Shown here: positions 50,315-58,970 of the stretch, piece after piece
Numbering within the stretch: the stretch's first letter is position 1
Layout of the letters: each line of letters starts with the position of its first letter
From: Kaistia defluvii
GTDB lineage: Bacteria; Pseudomonadota; Alphaproteobacteria; Rhizobiales; Kaistiaceae
DNA length: 64,000 bases
Reading direction: 5' to 3'
Assembly: GCF_026343955.1 (NCBI RefSeq)
Contig: NZ_JAPKNI010000005.1
Span: forward strand, 372,001 to 436,000
Notes under the pieces: generated by a model
What the model saw: only the letters and a program-made list of their open reading frames with translations
Told to the model about the DNA's origin: nothing
Database searches by the model: none
Program-made: the position numbers and the translations under genes

Positions 50315-51109
50315 CTAGCCGAAGCGGTACATATCCATCGACAGGGCCTGATACTCGTAGGAATTGTGGATGCGCTCGCCCCTGGCGCCCTCGCCCGCGG
50401 CGCCCAGAGCGACGAAGAACGGCAGGAAGTGGTCATCCTCCGGATGCGCCATCACCGCATGCGGCGCCTTCGCGCGATAGTCGATCAGGCTGGCGGCATC
50501 GCCGGCCGCCGCCCGGTCGGCGACCCAGTCGGCGAATTCGCGCGCCCAGTCCACCGGGGGCGCGTCGACCGCCGGCATGCCGCCGGGATTGCGGAACAGC
50601 ACGCGCAGATTATGCGTCGCCGCGCCCGTGCCGATCACCAGCACATCCTTGTCGCGAAGCGCCGCGATCGCCCGGCCGAGCGCATAGTGATAGGCGGCAT
50701 CGCGATGCGGCTGGATCGACAGTTGTACCAGCGGCACGTCGGCCTCCGGCCAGACCAGCGACAGCGGAATCCAGGTGCCATGATCGAAGCCCCGCTTGGG
50801 CGCCACGTCGACGGGCAGGCCAGCTGCGCGCAGTTCGTCCGCGACTTCGGCCGCCACGGCGGCGTCGCCGGGTGCGGGGTAGTTGATCTCGTAAAGCGGC
50901 TTCGGGAAGCCCCGGAAATCATAAATCATTTCCGGATGGGGGTCGGAGACGACCATCGGCCGATCGGTCTCGAAATGGGCCGAGACGACCAGCACCGCGC
51001 GGGGGCGCGGGATGGTGGAAGCGAAGTGCTGGAGAAAGCGATGCGCCGGCGTGTCCGTCAGCGCCAACATCGGCGAACCGTGCGACAGGAAAAAGGTGGG
51101 AAGCGACAT
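50315..51109 (-). CDS. DODA/LigB-family extradiol dioxygenase (YgiD-like)
   Basis: 264 residues. Metal-binding His lie in FFLSHGSPMLAL, VVSAHFET and GFDHGTWIPLSLVWPEADVPLVQLS, matching 4,5-DOPA extradiol dioxygenases. It opens catechol rings using Fe(II) or Zn; the physiological substrate is unknown. It sits alone downstream of a divergent TetR/MFS pair. Confidence 0.9.
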   Translation of the reverse strand: MSLPTFFLSHGSPMLALTDTPAHRFLQHFASTIPRPRAVLVVSAHFETDRPMVVSDPHPEMIYDFRGFPKPLYEINYPAPGDAAVAAEVADELRAAGLPVDVAPKRGFDHGTWIPLSLVWPEADVPLVQLSIQPHRDAAYHYALGRAIAALRDKDVLVIGTGAATHNLRVLFRNPGGMPAVDAPPVDWAREFADWVADRAAAGDAASLIDYRAKAPHAVMAHPEDDHFLPFFVALGAAGEGARGERIHNSYEYQALSMDMYRFG

Positions 51110-51220
51110 CGGACTATCCTTTGCGTGTTAGCCGAAAGGTAGTCTCGCAGGCCCTCACCCAGTAGATGCACAACCAAGCACGCAGTGTTCAATCCACGTG
51201 ACCAATGCCCGGCTACGCGC

Positions 51221-51838
51221 TCAAGTCTTCAGGCTGTCCGTGATCAATCGATCGGCGGCGGCCGCCAACGACCGCGAAGGGCCGCCTTCTCCGAACAACT
51301 GGCCACTGGCATAAGCGCCCTCGGCGAGCAGATACAATCCGTCGCCCAGCATCTCCGGCTCCGCCGCGCCCATTGCCTTGGCCATCCCGGTAAGCCGGCG
51401 GCGCAGTTCGCGCTTGTTCTCGACAGCAACGAGCCGGGCCGGATTGTCCCTGGCCGGAAACTCGACCGCCGCATTGGTCATGCCGCAACCGCGATAATCG
51501 GCGCTCTGGGCACGCTCGCCGACGCTGGAGAGATAGGCGAGGATCTGCGCGCGCGGATCAACGGGATGCCTGGCCAAGATGGCGTCGAACCGCTTCCAGA
51601 ACTCGGCGTCATAGTCGCGCATATAGTCGGCGGCCAGTTCGTCCTTGGAGGCAAAATTGCGGTACAGGCTGGGCTTTGTGACCCCGGCCCGCTCCACGAT
51701 CTCCTCGATGCCAACGGCGCGGATGCCCTGACGATAGAAGAGGTCTCGCACCGTCGCGCGGATCCGGTCGGCGGCGCGCGGCGGCGCATCCGCCCGCTGG
51801 CCTGCTTTCGTCACCTGTCGATCGCTGCTGCCTGCCAA
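51221..51838 (-). CDS. TetR/AcrR-family regulator
   Basis: 205 residues. The N-terminal HTH is ATVRDLFYRQGIRAVGIEEIVERAGVTKPSLYRNFASKDELAADYM. The C-terminal ligand domain has RGCGMTNAAVEFPARDNPA, as in TetR proteins of the TetR_C_33-like type. It is divergent from an MFS gene 80 bp away and likely represses it and itself. Confidence 0.9.
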   Translation of the reverse strand: MAGSSDRQVTKAGQRADAPPRAADRIRATVRDLFYRQGIRAVGIEEIVERAGVTKPSLYRNFASKDELAADYMRDYDAEFWKRFDAILARHPVDPRAQILAYLSSVGERAQSADYRGCGMTNAAVEFPARDNPARLVAVENKRELRRRLTGMAKAMGAAEPEMLGDGLYLLAEGAYASGQLFGEGGPSRSLAAAADRLITDSLKT

Positions 51839-51917
51839 ACTTATTCTCCTGCCCCGCTTGACGATGTAACTGAACGGTACGTATCATACTTTCAACTGAA
51901 ACGGAACGGTCAGTAAC
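51839..51917. promoter_or_regulatory. Shared control region of TetR and MFS genes
   Basis: A 79-bp AT-richer spacer between divergent genes. It carries two related direct words, AACTGAACGG (about 51868) and AACTGAAACGGAACGG (about 51895), and ACTGA/TCAGT arms 10 nt apart. These are candidate repressor contacts. Confidence 0.45.
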
Positions 51918-53192
51918 ATGAATATGGTCCGCCGTCGGCCCTATGGCCAGAACTATGCGTTCGTGGTCGCGGGCGTGATCTTCTTCTGCCTGCTGGCCGG
52001 CGCGGGACTGCGCGCCGCGCCGGGCGTAATGATGCTGCCGATCGAATCGGCTTTTGGCTGGAGCCGCGAGACGATCTCGCTCGCCGCCGCCATCGGCATC
52101 TTCCTTTATGGCCTCACCGGGCCCTTCGCCGCCGCACTCATGCAGAGCTTCGGCATCCGCCGCGTACTCATCGGCGCCCTGCTGCTGATGTCGGCCTCGA
52201 CGGGCCTCAGCGTCTTCATGAGCGCGCCGTGGCAGTACGTCGCCACATGGGGCGTGTTTTCCGGCGTCGCTTCCGGTTCGGTGGCGATGGTCCTCGGCGC
52301 GACAGTCGTGAACCGCTGGTTTGTCACCAATCGCGGCCTGATGATGGGCCTGCTGACCGCCAGCACGGCGACGGGAACACTGATCTTTCTGCCGGGCATG
52401 GCGGCGCTGGCGCAATGGGGCGGCTGGCAGGCCGTCGTCATCTCGGTGGCGGTCATCTCCGCGGCGCTGGTGCCGCTGGCCTATTTCTTCGTGCCCGAGC
52501 GGCCGCAGGACATCGGCATTCGCCCTTATGGCGCGCCCGAGGGCGAACTGGCGCCGGCCGGCCCGCAAGGCAACGCACTCGCCAACGCCTTCAACGCCCT
52601 GTTCGAAGCGGCCCGCACGAAGACCTTCTGGTATCTGTTCGCCACCTTCTTCATCTGCGGCTTCACCACCAACGGCCTCGTCGGCACGCATATGATCGCC
52701 TTTTGCGGCGACATGGGCATGCCGGAAATCCAGGCCGCCAGCCTGCTGGCGATGATGGGGCTGTTCGATCTGGTCGGCACCACCGCGTCCGGCTGGCTGA
52801 CCGACCGTTTCGACCCTCGCAAGCTGCTGTTCGCCTATTACGCGCTGCGCGGCATCTCGCTGATGTTCCTGCCCTTCACCGATTTCAATTTCTACAGCCT
52901 GTCGATCTTCGCCGCGTTCTACGGCCTCGACTGGATCGCCACCGTGCCCCCGACCGTCAAGCTCGCCAATGAGGCATTCGGCGATCGCAAAGCCCCGATC
53001 GTGTTTGGCTGGATCGCGGCAGGCCACCAGTTGGGGGCTGCCTCGGCCGCCTATTTCGCGGGATACATGCGAACGACGCAGGGCAACTATCTCGACGCCT
53101 TCATCATCGCCGGCGCTACCGGCATCCTCGCCGCGCTGCTCTCGCTGATGATCGGCCGCCGGAAGCGGGAACTGGCTCCGGTTGCAGCCTGA
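51918..53192 (+). CDS. MFS transporter
   Basis: 424 residues with 12 hydrophobic helices. It starts GQNYAFVVAGVIFFCLLAGAGLRAAPGVMMLPIESAFGWSRETIS, which resembles the oxalate/formate and monocarboxylate MFS group. The mid-protein loop is NRWFVTNRGLMMGLLTAS, and second-half motif A is GWLTDRFDPRKLL. The substrate is unknown. Control by the divergent TetR is likely. Confidence 0.88.
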   Translation: MNMVRRRPYGQNYAFVVAGVIFFCLLAGAGLRAAPGVMMLPIESAFGWSRETISLAAAIGIFLYGLTGPFAAALMQSFGIRRVLIGALLLMSASTGLSVFMSAPWQYVATWGVFSGVASGSVAMVLGATVVNRWFVTNRGLMMGLLTASTATGTLIFLPGMAALAQWGGWQAVVISVAVISAALVPLAYFFVPERPQDIGIRPYGAPEGELAPAGPQGNALANAFNALFEAARTKTFWYLFATFFICGFTTNGLVGTHMIAFCGDMGMPEIQAASLLAMMGLFDLVGTTASGWLTDRFDPRKLLFAYYALRGISLMFLPFTDFNFYSLSIFAAFYGLDWIATVPPTVKLANEAFGDRKAPIVFGWIAAGHQLGAASAAYFAGYMRTTQGNYLDAFIIAGATGILAALLSLMIGRRKRELAPVAA

Positions 53193-53317
53193 CGAAACGG
53201 CCTCAAGGAAAATTGCTTTCCCCGCATGGCCCATCCGCACGTTTCGCGTGTAGAAGCATGCTTGGTTCACAGCCGTTTCGGTGAGCCCAAACGAAGCAAA
53301 TTTCCACGAGGTCGACT

Positions 53318-53803
53318 ATGTCGAATCTGCACAAGACTCTCCTCGCAGCCGTCGTCGCCGTGACGGCTGCCCTGCCGATGGCCACCGCGGCTCAGGCCGC
53401 CGTCAAGACCGGTGCGCTGACCTGCCGGGTCGCATCGGGCGTTGGCCTCGTCTTCGGCTCCCGCCGCGCCGTCAACTGCGAGTTCAGGTCCAATCGCGGC
53501 ACGGAGTTCTATACGGGCCGTATCGACCGCGTCGGTCTCGACGTCGGCTTCACCCGCAACAGCGTCATCGTCTGGAACGTGTTCGAGCCGACCCGCCGCC
53601 ATGGCGATCTCTCCGGCCGCTACACCGGCGCCACGGCGCAGGCGACGGTCGGTCTCGGCCTGGGCGCCAACGTGCTCGTCGGCGGCGGCAAGAACAGCGT
53701 CGCGCTGCAGCCGCTTTCGGTGACGGCGCAGACCGGCCTGAACCTCGCCGCCGGCGTCAGTTCGCTGCACCTGACGCGCGTCAAGGCGCCGGCGCGCCGC
53801 TAA
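53318..53803 (+). CDS. DUF992 exported protein
   Basis: 161 residues with a Sec signal ending in TAAQAAVKTG. The DUF992 body reads GALTCRVASGVGLVFGSRRAVNCEF, then FYTGRIDRVGLDVGFTRNSVIVWNVFEP, and ends in a Gly-rich region (GLGLGANVLVGGGKNSVALQPLS). Two Cys probably form a disulfide. It is periplasmic or outer-membrane; function unknown. Confidence 0.9.
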   Translation: MSNLHKTLLAAVVAVTAALPMATAAQAAVKTGALTCRVASGVGLVFGSRRAVNCEFRSNRGTEFYTGRIDRVGLDVGFTRNSVIVWNVFEPTRRHGDLSGRYTGATAQATVGLGLGANVLVGGGKNSVALQPLSVTAQTGLNLAAGVSSLHLTRVKAPARR

Positions 53804-53836
53804 ACGAAAACGGCGCGTGCCCAGGGGCACGCGCCG
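53804..53836 (-). terminator. Terminator downstream of DAHP synthase gene
   Basis: CGGCGCGTGCC, a 4-nt loop and GGCACGCGCCG at 53811-53836. On the minus strand it is followed by TTTTCGTTT. It may also end transcription from the convergent DUF992 gene. Confidence 0.75.
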
Positions 53837-53863
53837 GATCTGTCAACGGCGGGATGTCGTCCT

Positions 53864-55249
53864 CTAAAGGCCCACGACGTCACGCTGCTGCACGATGCCC
53901 TGCCGGCTAGTCTTCAGCAGTTCCGCGACCAGGAACGCCAGTTCGAGCGCCTGGTCGGCGTTGAGGCGGGGGTCGCAATGGGTGTGGTAGCGATCCGAAA
54001 GATCCTCGTCGCTGATGGCCCGGGCGCCGCCCGTGCATTCCGTCACGTTCTTGCCGGTCATCTCGATATGGATGCCGCCCGGGAAGGTTCCCTCGGCCCG
54101 GTGCACGTCGAAGAAGTTCTTCACTTCCCGAAGGATCAGGTCGAAAGGCCGCGTCTTGTAGCCACTGGACGCCTTGATCGTGTTGCCATGCATGGGATCG
54201 CAGGACCAGACGACGGAACGGCCTTCCTTCTCCACGGCGCGGATCAACTGCGGCAGGTGGTCGAACACCTTGTCGGCGCCGAAGCGGCAGATCAGCGTGA
54301 GCCGGCCCGGCTCGTTGTCGGGATTGAGCACGTCGATCAACTGCAACAGGCCATCCCCGGTCAGCGACGGCCCGCACTTCAGGCCGATCGGGTTCTTCAC
54401 GCCGCGCATGTATTCGACATGGGCATGGTCGGGCTGGCGGGTGCGATCGCCGATCCACAGCATGTGGCCGGACGTGGCGTACCAGTCGCCGGTCGTCGAA
54501 TCGACGCGGGTCATCGCCTGCTCGTAGCCGAGCAGCAGCGCCTCGTGCGAGGTGAAGAAATCGGTCGAGCGCAGCGACGGCGTGCTCTCGGGATCGACGC
54601 CGCAGGCGCGCATGAACGCCATCGACTCGGAAATGCGATCCGCGATCTCCTGGTAGTGATGGCCCTGCGGGCTATCCTTGACGAAGCCGAGCATCCACTG
54701 GTGGACATGCTCGAGATTGGCGTAGCCGCCCTGGGCGAAAGCGCGCAGCAGGTTCAGCGTCGCCGCCGACTGGCGATAGGAATCCTCGATCCGGCGGGGA
54801 TCGGGGATGCGCGCCTCGGGCGTGAATTCGATGCCGTTGATGATGTCGCCGCGATAGCTCGGGAGTTCGACGCCATTGATCGTCTCGGTCGAGGCCGAGC
54901 GCGGCTTGGCGAACTGGCCGGCGATGCGGCCGACCTTCACCACCGGCATGGAGCCGGCGAAGGTCAGAACGACCGCCATCTGCAGGAAGGCGCGGAAGAA
55001 GTCCCGGATGTTGTCGGGGTGATGCTCCATGAAGCTCTCGGCGCAATCGCCACCCTGCAACAGGAAGCTCTCGCCGCGCGATACGGCGGCCAGGCTCTTC
55101 TTGAGCTTGCGCGCTTCACCGGCGAAGACGAGCGGCGGGTAGCTCGAAAGCCGTCCCTCGACCGCGGCGAGCGCCGCTGCATCCTGATAGTCCGGCACCT
55201 GCTGGATGGGCATCGACCGCCAGCTATCCGGCTTCCAACTCGTCTTCAT
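53864..55249 (-). CDS. Class II DAHP synthase (3-deoxy-7-phosphoheptulonate synthase)
   Basis: 461 residues from the ATG at 55249 (GGAG upstream). First step of the shikimate pathway: phosphoenolpyruvate plus erythrose-4-phosphate. Class II signatures: [58 protein letters not shown] and [11 protein letters not shown], with the metal Cys, His and Glu. It is of the plant/Mycobacterium type. Confidence 0.96.
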   Translation of the reverse strand: MKTSWKPDSWRSMPIQQVPDYQDAAALAAVEGRLSSYPPLVFAGEARKLKKSLAAVSRGESFLLQGGDCAESFMEHHPDNIRDFFRAFLQMAVVLTFAGSMPVVKVGRIAGQFAKPRSASTETINGVELPSYRGDIINGIEFTPEARIPDPRRIEDSYRQSAATLNLLRAFAQGGYANLEHVHQWMLGFVKDSPQGHHYQEIADRISESMAFMRACGVDPESTPSLRSTDFFTSHEALLLGYEQAMTRVDSTTGDWYATSGHMLWIGDRTRQPDHAHVEYMRGVKNPIGLKCGPSLTGDGLLQLIDVLNPDNEPGRLTLICRFGADKVFDHLPQLIRAVEKEGRSVVWSCDPMHGNTIKASSGYKTRPFDLILREVKNFFDVHRAEGTFPGGIHIEMTGKNVTECTGGARAISDEDLSDRYHTHCDPRLNADQALELAFLVAELLKTSRQGIVQQRDVVGL

Positions 55250-55374
55250 CGTGATCACTCCACACCCCTGCCCGTCTTCGCGCAGCTCCAGCGCGAGACG
55301 AGGCTCATCGGGTCTCGAAAGGTGCGGCTTTATACACGCATGCTCGGGAGGAGGCTACCGGCGCGTCATCCCCT

Positions 55375-56190
55375 TCAGAGCCATGACGCAACCCAGTGCC
55401 AGAGCCGGTCCTTGAAGCCGACAAAGGCCGGCGGCGGCAGAATCTCTGGCGGCCTGGACGTCTTGACGCCTTCCGGCACGAGGCGCGACATCCAGATCTC
55501 GCCGTCCGTATAATAGGGATCGCCCTCGCCGTTGCGTCCGTTCAGAGTCGGGCCGATGCCGGTGACTTGATAGGTCGCCTCGACCATTCCCGCCTTCTGC
55601 AGGTCCTCGGTCAGTTCGTCACGCACCGCGTCGATGTCGGGACCGATGTGATGCGTCACCTGGCCGGTGTCATGGCTGAGGCCGACGCCGCGATCGAAGG
55701 TCGCCGAACCGAGCCAGACCGGGCGATTCTCCGCCCCCTTGTCCAGCACCTGCCAGAATCGCACATGGTTGCGCCTGTCCGCACTGGTACCGACAGGTTT
55801 CTCAAAGGCGAAATCCTCGCGCCGGCCGTCATAGTAGAGCGGACTGACCGGCGCATCGTGATAGGGCCGGTCGAGCACGACGCTGCCGACGATCTCGATG
55901 CTGGATCGCCAGGTGATCGGATCGGCCGGATACCAGCCCGCCGCATGCATGGCCCGGAGCACATCCTCCTTGACGCCGACGAGCCCCACATTGAGCGGAT
56001 CGCCGGGAATGCCCTGCGCCGTATGCGTCACCATCGGCCGATCCGCCAGGCCGGGCTGCCGCTCGTAATGCGTCCAGGCAATCGGGAGCACGACATAGGC
56101 GGCGAGCCCCCAGACGGCCAGCACCGCAACCGCCCCGGTCGCCAGATTGCGCAGCCTCAACCGCCTGCGAAGCCCCTTGTCCGCCGCCAT
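55375..56190 (-). CDS. LssY C-terminal domain protein, membrane anchored
   Basis: 271 residues. One N-terminal transmembrane helix (AVAVLAVWGLAAYVVLPIAW) is followed by a domain with DPLNVGLVGVKEDVLRAMHAAGWYPADPITWRSSIEIV, PVSPLYYDGRREDFAFEK, RRNHVRFWQV and GSATFDRGVGLSHDTGQVTHHIGPDIDAVRDEL, matching LssY_C. This domain is often fused to PAP2 or DedA parts; here it stands alone. Function unknown. Confidence 0.85.
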   Translation of the reverse strand: MAADKGLRRRLRLRNLATGAVAVLAVWGLAAYVVLPIAWTHYERQPGLADRPMVTHTAQGIPGDPLNVGLVGVKEDVLRAMHAAGWYPADPITWRSSIEIVGSVVLDRPYHDAPVSPLYYDGRREDFAFEKPVGTSADRRNHVRFWQVLDKGAENRPVWLGSATFDRGVGLSHDTGQVTHHIGPDIDAVRDELTEDLQKAGMVEATYQVTGIGPTLNGRNGEGDPYYTDGEIWMSRLVPEGVKTSRPPEILPPPAFVGFKDRLWHWVASWL

Positions 56191-56214
56191 CGCACGTCTC
56201 CCTTGTGGCGGATA

Positions 56215-57012
56215 TCATGACGCCACCGCAAGGCGGCGCAAGGCCTCCGCGGTATCATCATCGGCTGGAAAGAAGGATTCGATCGCCAGCTCCGACAAGG
56301 TGACGTCGACCGGGGTCCCGAACAGGGTCGTCGCGGAAATGAAGGAGAGCGTCTCGTCGCCGAGGCGGACCCGATACGGCACGGCGATACCGCCCAGATC
56401 GTCCCGGACAACCGGCCGCCCGGCACCGCCGGAAGGATAGGCGCGCAGCTCTTCCAGCAGGTCCGCGAGGCCCGCATCGCCCGTCAGGTCTATCTCATGC
56501 GCCAGGCGCGCGAGCAGATGCGCCCGCCATTCCGGAAGATTGAGCGTGCGCGGAGCGAGTCCCTTCGGGTGCAGCGCCAGACGCAGGACGTTGACCGGCG
56601 GCTCCAGCAGGCTGGCATCCACACTGGCGACAAGCCGCATGATGGCGGCGTTGGCGACAACGAGGTTCCACTGCCGATCGATCGCCAGCGCCGGATATGG
56701 CTCGTGCCCCACGATGATGCGCTCGACGGCCTTGCGGACGACCGTTAGGCCAGCATCGTCCAGCCTTCTCTCCTGGTAAACGGGGGCAAAGCCCGCAGCC
56801 ACCAGCATCCGGTTTTGCTCCCGCAAGGGAACCTCCAGCTCGGCGGCGAGCCTCAGCACCATGTCGCGGCTCGGTCGCGATCGGCCGGTCTCGATGAAGC
56901 TCAGATGGCGTGTCGACATCTCTGCGTCGCCGGCAAGGTCCATCTGGCTCCGGCGACGCCGCTGGCGCCAGTCGCGGATCTGTTCGCCGATCGGGCGTGG
57001 ATTCGTGGCCAT
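56215..57012 (-). CDS. XRE-family regulator with MmyB-like ligand domain
   Basis: 265 residues from the ATG at 57012. The HTH is GEQIRDWRQRRRRSQMDLAGDAEMSTRHLSFIETGRSRPSRDMVLRLAAELEVPLREQN. The C-terminal part (ALAIDRQWNLVVANAAIMRLV, PVNVLRLALHPKGLAPRTLNLPEW) is the MmyB-like PAS-type domain thought to bind lipids or fatty acids. It is divergent from a two-gene operon, with a perfect palindrome between them. Such regulators usually control the neighbouring gene. Confidence 0.92.
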   Translation of the reverse strand: MATNPRPIGEQIRDWRQRRRRSQMDLAGDAEMSTRHLSFIETGRSRPSRDMVLRLAAELEVPLREQNRMLVAAGFAPVYQERRLDDAGLTVVRKAVERIIVGHEPYPALAIDRQWNLVVANAAIMRLVASVDASLLEPPVNVLRLALHPKGLAPRTLNLPEWRAHLLARLAHEIDLTGDAGLADLLEELRAYPSGGAGRPVVRDDLGGIAVPYRVRLGDETLSFISATTLFGTPVDVTLSELAIESFFPADDDTAEALRRLAVAS

Positions 57013-57047
57013 GCGCCGACGATAGCGAGAAGTCCGGCAGCGATCCA

Positions 57048-57064
57048 ATTACCTCCGAGGTAAT
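57048..57064. promoter_or_regulatory. Operator palindrome between XRE regulator and target operon
   Basis: ATTACCTC-C-GAGGTAAT: perfect 8-bp arms around one base. It lies 36 bp upstream of the regulator ATG and 66 bp before the gene at 57130, well placed to control both. Confidence 0.75.
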
Positions 57065-57129
57065 CGACTTCATGCCCCCGGCCCACAAATCTCCGGCCCG
57101 TCAGCAACGACGAGCCGAGGAACCGGATC

Positions 57130-57531
57130 ATGAACATCACCCGCCATCCCAACTTCCTACGCCATCTGCTTGTGGTGGACGCCGCCAGTTGCCTCGCCAT
57201 GGGCGGCGCACTGGCGCTCGGCGCCGGGTTCGTCACCGACTGGCTCGGACTGCCGGCCGGCCTGCTGCGGGCAGCCGGCCTGGTGCTTCTACCCTTCGCC
57301 GCCCTCGTGCTGTTCGTCGCCACACGGCCGATCCTCTCGCGGTCCGCCGTGTGGGGGATCATAGGCTGCAACGCCGTCTGGGTCGTCGGCAGCGTCCTCT
57401 TGCTGATCGGCGGCCTCGCGGCGCCGACGGCACTCGGCATCGCCGTCGTGATAGCGCAGGCCGTCGTCGTCGCCTTCATGGCGGAACTGGAGGCCATCGG
57501 CCTGCGCGCCGCTTCGCCGATCCCTGCCTGA
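57130..57531 (+). CDS. Small four-helix membrane protein
   Basis: 133 residues with four hydrophobic segments: CLAMGGALALGAGFVTDWLGL, AAGLVLLPFAALVLFVATRP, WGIIGCNAVWVVGSVLLLIGGL and ALGIAVVIAQAVVVAFMAELE. No specific function is recognised. It is the first gene of the operon facing the XRE/MmyB regulator and probably its target. Confidence 0.75.
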   Translation: MNITRHPNFLRHLLVVDAASCLAMGGALALGAGFVTDWLGLPAGLLRAAGLVLLPFAALVLFVATRPILSRSAVWGIIGCNAVWVVGSVLLLIGGLAAPTALGIAVVIAQAVVVAFMAELEAIGLRAASPIPA

Positions 57532-57603
57532 CCTTTCCACCTTCTGCGCGAGCGGCGGCCCCGACTCGCGCCCCCAACCTCAAATCAACCTTGGAGACAG
57601 ACC

Positions 57604-57966
57604 ATGACCAACCCCGCAGCCCTCGTCGAACGCTACATCGCCAGCTGGAATGAAACCGACCCCGCCAAACGGCGCGAACTGATCGCAGCGACCTTCACGG
57701 AATCGGCCAGCTATGGCGACCCGATGATGAAGAGCGACGGCCATGGCGGCATCGACTGCATGATGGCGGCCGCTCAGGAGCGCTTCGCCGGCTTGCGCTT
57801 CAAGCAGGTTGGCAGGATCGACGCGTATGAAGATCGCGTCCGCTTCTCCTGGGAGCTCGGTCCCGATGGCGGCCCCTCGGTCGCCGGCGGCACAGACTTC
57901 GCGACCGTCAATACCGGCCGGCTGGCCCATGTCGTCGGCTTCCTGGACTTTGCGCCAGCCGCCTAG
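57604..57966 (+). CDS. NTF2-like (SnoaL-type) protein
   Basis: 120 residues: LVERYIASWNETDPAKRRELIAATFTESASYGDP, then GPDGGPSVAGGTDFATVNTGRLAHVVGFLDFAP, the cone-shaped SnoaL/NTF2-like fold. The catalytic role, if any, is unknown. Good GGAGACAG ribosome site. Second gene after the XRE operator. Its stop overlaps the convergent AlkA-like gene by 3 bp. Confidence 0.85.
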   Translation: MTNPAALVERYIASWNETDPAKRRELIAATFTESASYGDPMMKSDGHGGIDCMMAAAQERFAGLRFKQVGRIDAYEDRVRFSWELGPDGGPSVAGGTDFATVNTGRLAHVVGFLDFAPAA

Positions 57967-58850
57967 TCGGCGAGACTTGCCCAGAGATGGGTCGTGGCGA
58001 GGCTTCGATGCGGGGCAAAGGCCTGCATCGAAGCCTCCTGCGCCTTGAGGTCGGGCCGCTCGGCGAGGCCATGCAGCCGCTGCAGCGCGGTGGCGAGGCC
58101 GGAATCGCCGATCGGCGCCATGTCGGGAAAGCCGAAGCCGCGCAGCAGGATGTAGCGCGCCGTCCAGGTGCCGATGCCGCGCACGGCCACCAGCGCGGCC
58201 TCGGCCTCGCCGGCCGATCCCTGCGCCAGCGCTTCGAGCGAGAACGCGCCTTCCTCGATTTGCCGCGCGACCCCGATCAGGTAACTGGCCTTCGACCGCG
58301 AAAAGCGCAGCGAGGTCAGATCCTCCATGTCCAGCGCGGCGACGCGGGCCGGGTCGGGGTTGGCATAGAGCCCGCTGATGCGATGAAGAACACCCGCCCG
58401 CTCGATCATGGCGCGACGGAGGGCGGCAGCGAAGGTCAGGTTGATCTGCTGGCCGATCACCGCCCAACAGACGGCGTCCCAGATATCGGCGGTAAGGGGG
58501 ATGCGCAGGCCGCGGCGCGGGCCCAGGATGCGCGCCGCATCCTCGCGCGCGGCCACCAGCGCCTCGAAGCCGACGGGATCGCTGCCGAGGCCGAGCATGC
58601 GCGACACGATCCGCTCCACCGTCTCCGGCGGCAGGACGTCTCCGTCGAGACGAACCTCGGCATGCGGGTCCGTGGCGCGGTCGGAATGAGCGAGGTCGAT
58701 CTGGAGACAATACGCTGTTCCGTCGACCAGTACGGTCTTGGCGAGGATCCGCCCTTCGACCCGCTCGCTGACACTGAGCCGGTCACGACCGTGATAGGCG
58801 AGCGCATACTCGGGCCGGAAGCCGGCCGGCAGCGCAAGGGTCAGCTTCAT
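57963..58850 (-). CDS. AlkA-like DNA-3-methyladenine glycosylase
   Basis: 295 residues from the ATG at 58850 (AAGGAA 9 nt upstream). It removes alkylated bases from DNA. The HhH-GPD domain reads WDAVCWAVIGQQINLTFAAALRRAM, then VRGIGTWTARYILLRGFGFPDMAPIGDSGLATAL, with the helix-hairpin-helix G-I-G and catalytic Asp in GDSGL. The N-terminal ~100 residues form the AlkA-type beta domain. Confidence 0.9.
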   Translation of the reverse strand: MKLTLALPAGFRPEYALAYHGRDRLSVSERVEGRILAKTVLVDGTAYCLQIDLAHSDRATDPHAEVRLDGDVLPPETVERIVSRMLGLGSDPVGFEALVAAREDAARILGPRRGLRIPLTADIWDAVCWAVIGQQINLTFAAALRRAMIERAGVLHRISGLYANPDPARVAALDMEDLTSLRFSRSKASYLIGVARQIEEGAFSLEALAQGSAGEAEAALVAVRGIGTWTARYILLRGFGFPDMAPIGDSGLATALQRLHGLAERPDLKAQEASMQAFAPHRSLATTHLWASLAD

Positions 58851-58970
58851 TCCGCGCATTTCCTTCGTACCGCCGCGATCGCGGAATGGCACCGGTCGCC
58901 CAGCGCTAACGCGACCCCAGCGGCACGGCCATCCGTTTCTTGCTCCGCAATCGATGCGGTCTCGAAGCGA

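Noticed and set aside
51609-53270. Minus-strand 553-codon frame
   Set aside because: Shadow of the MFS gene, joining out of frame into the TetR gene; no family support.
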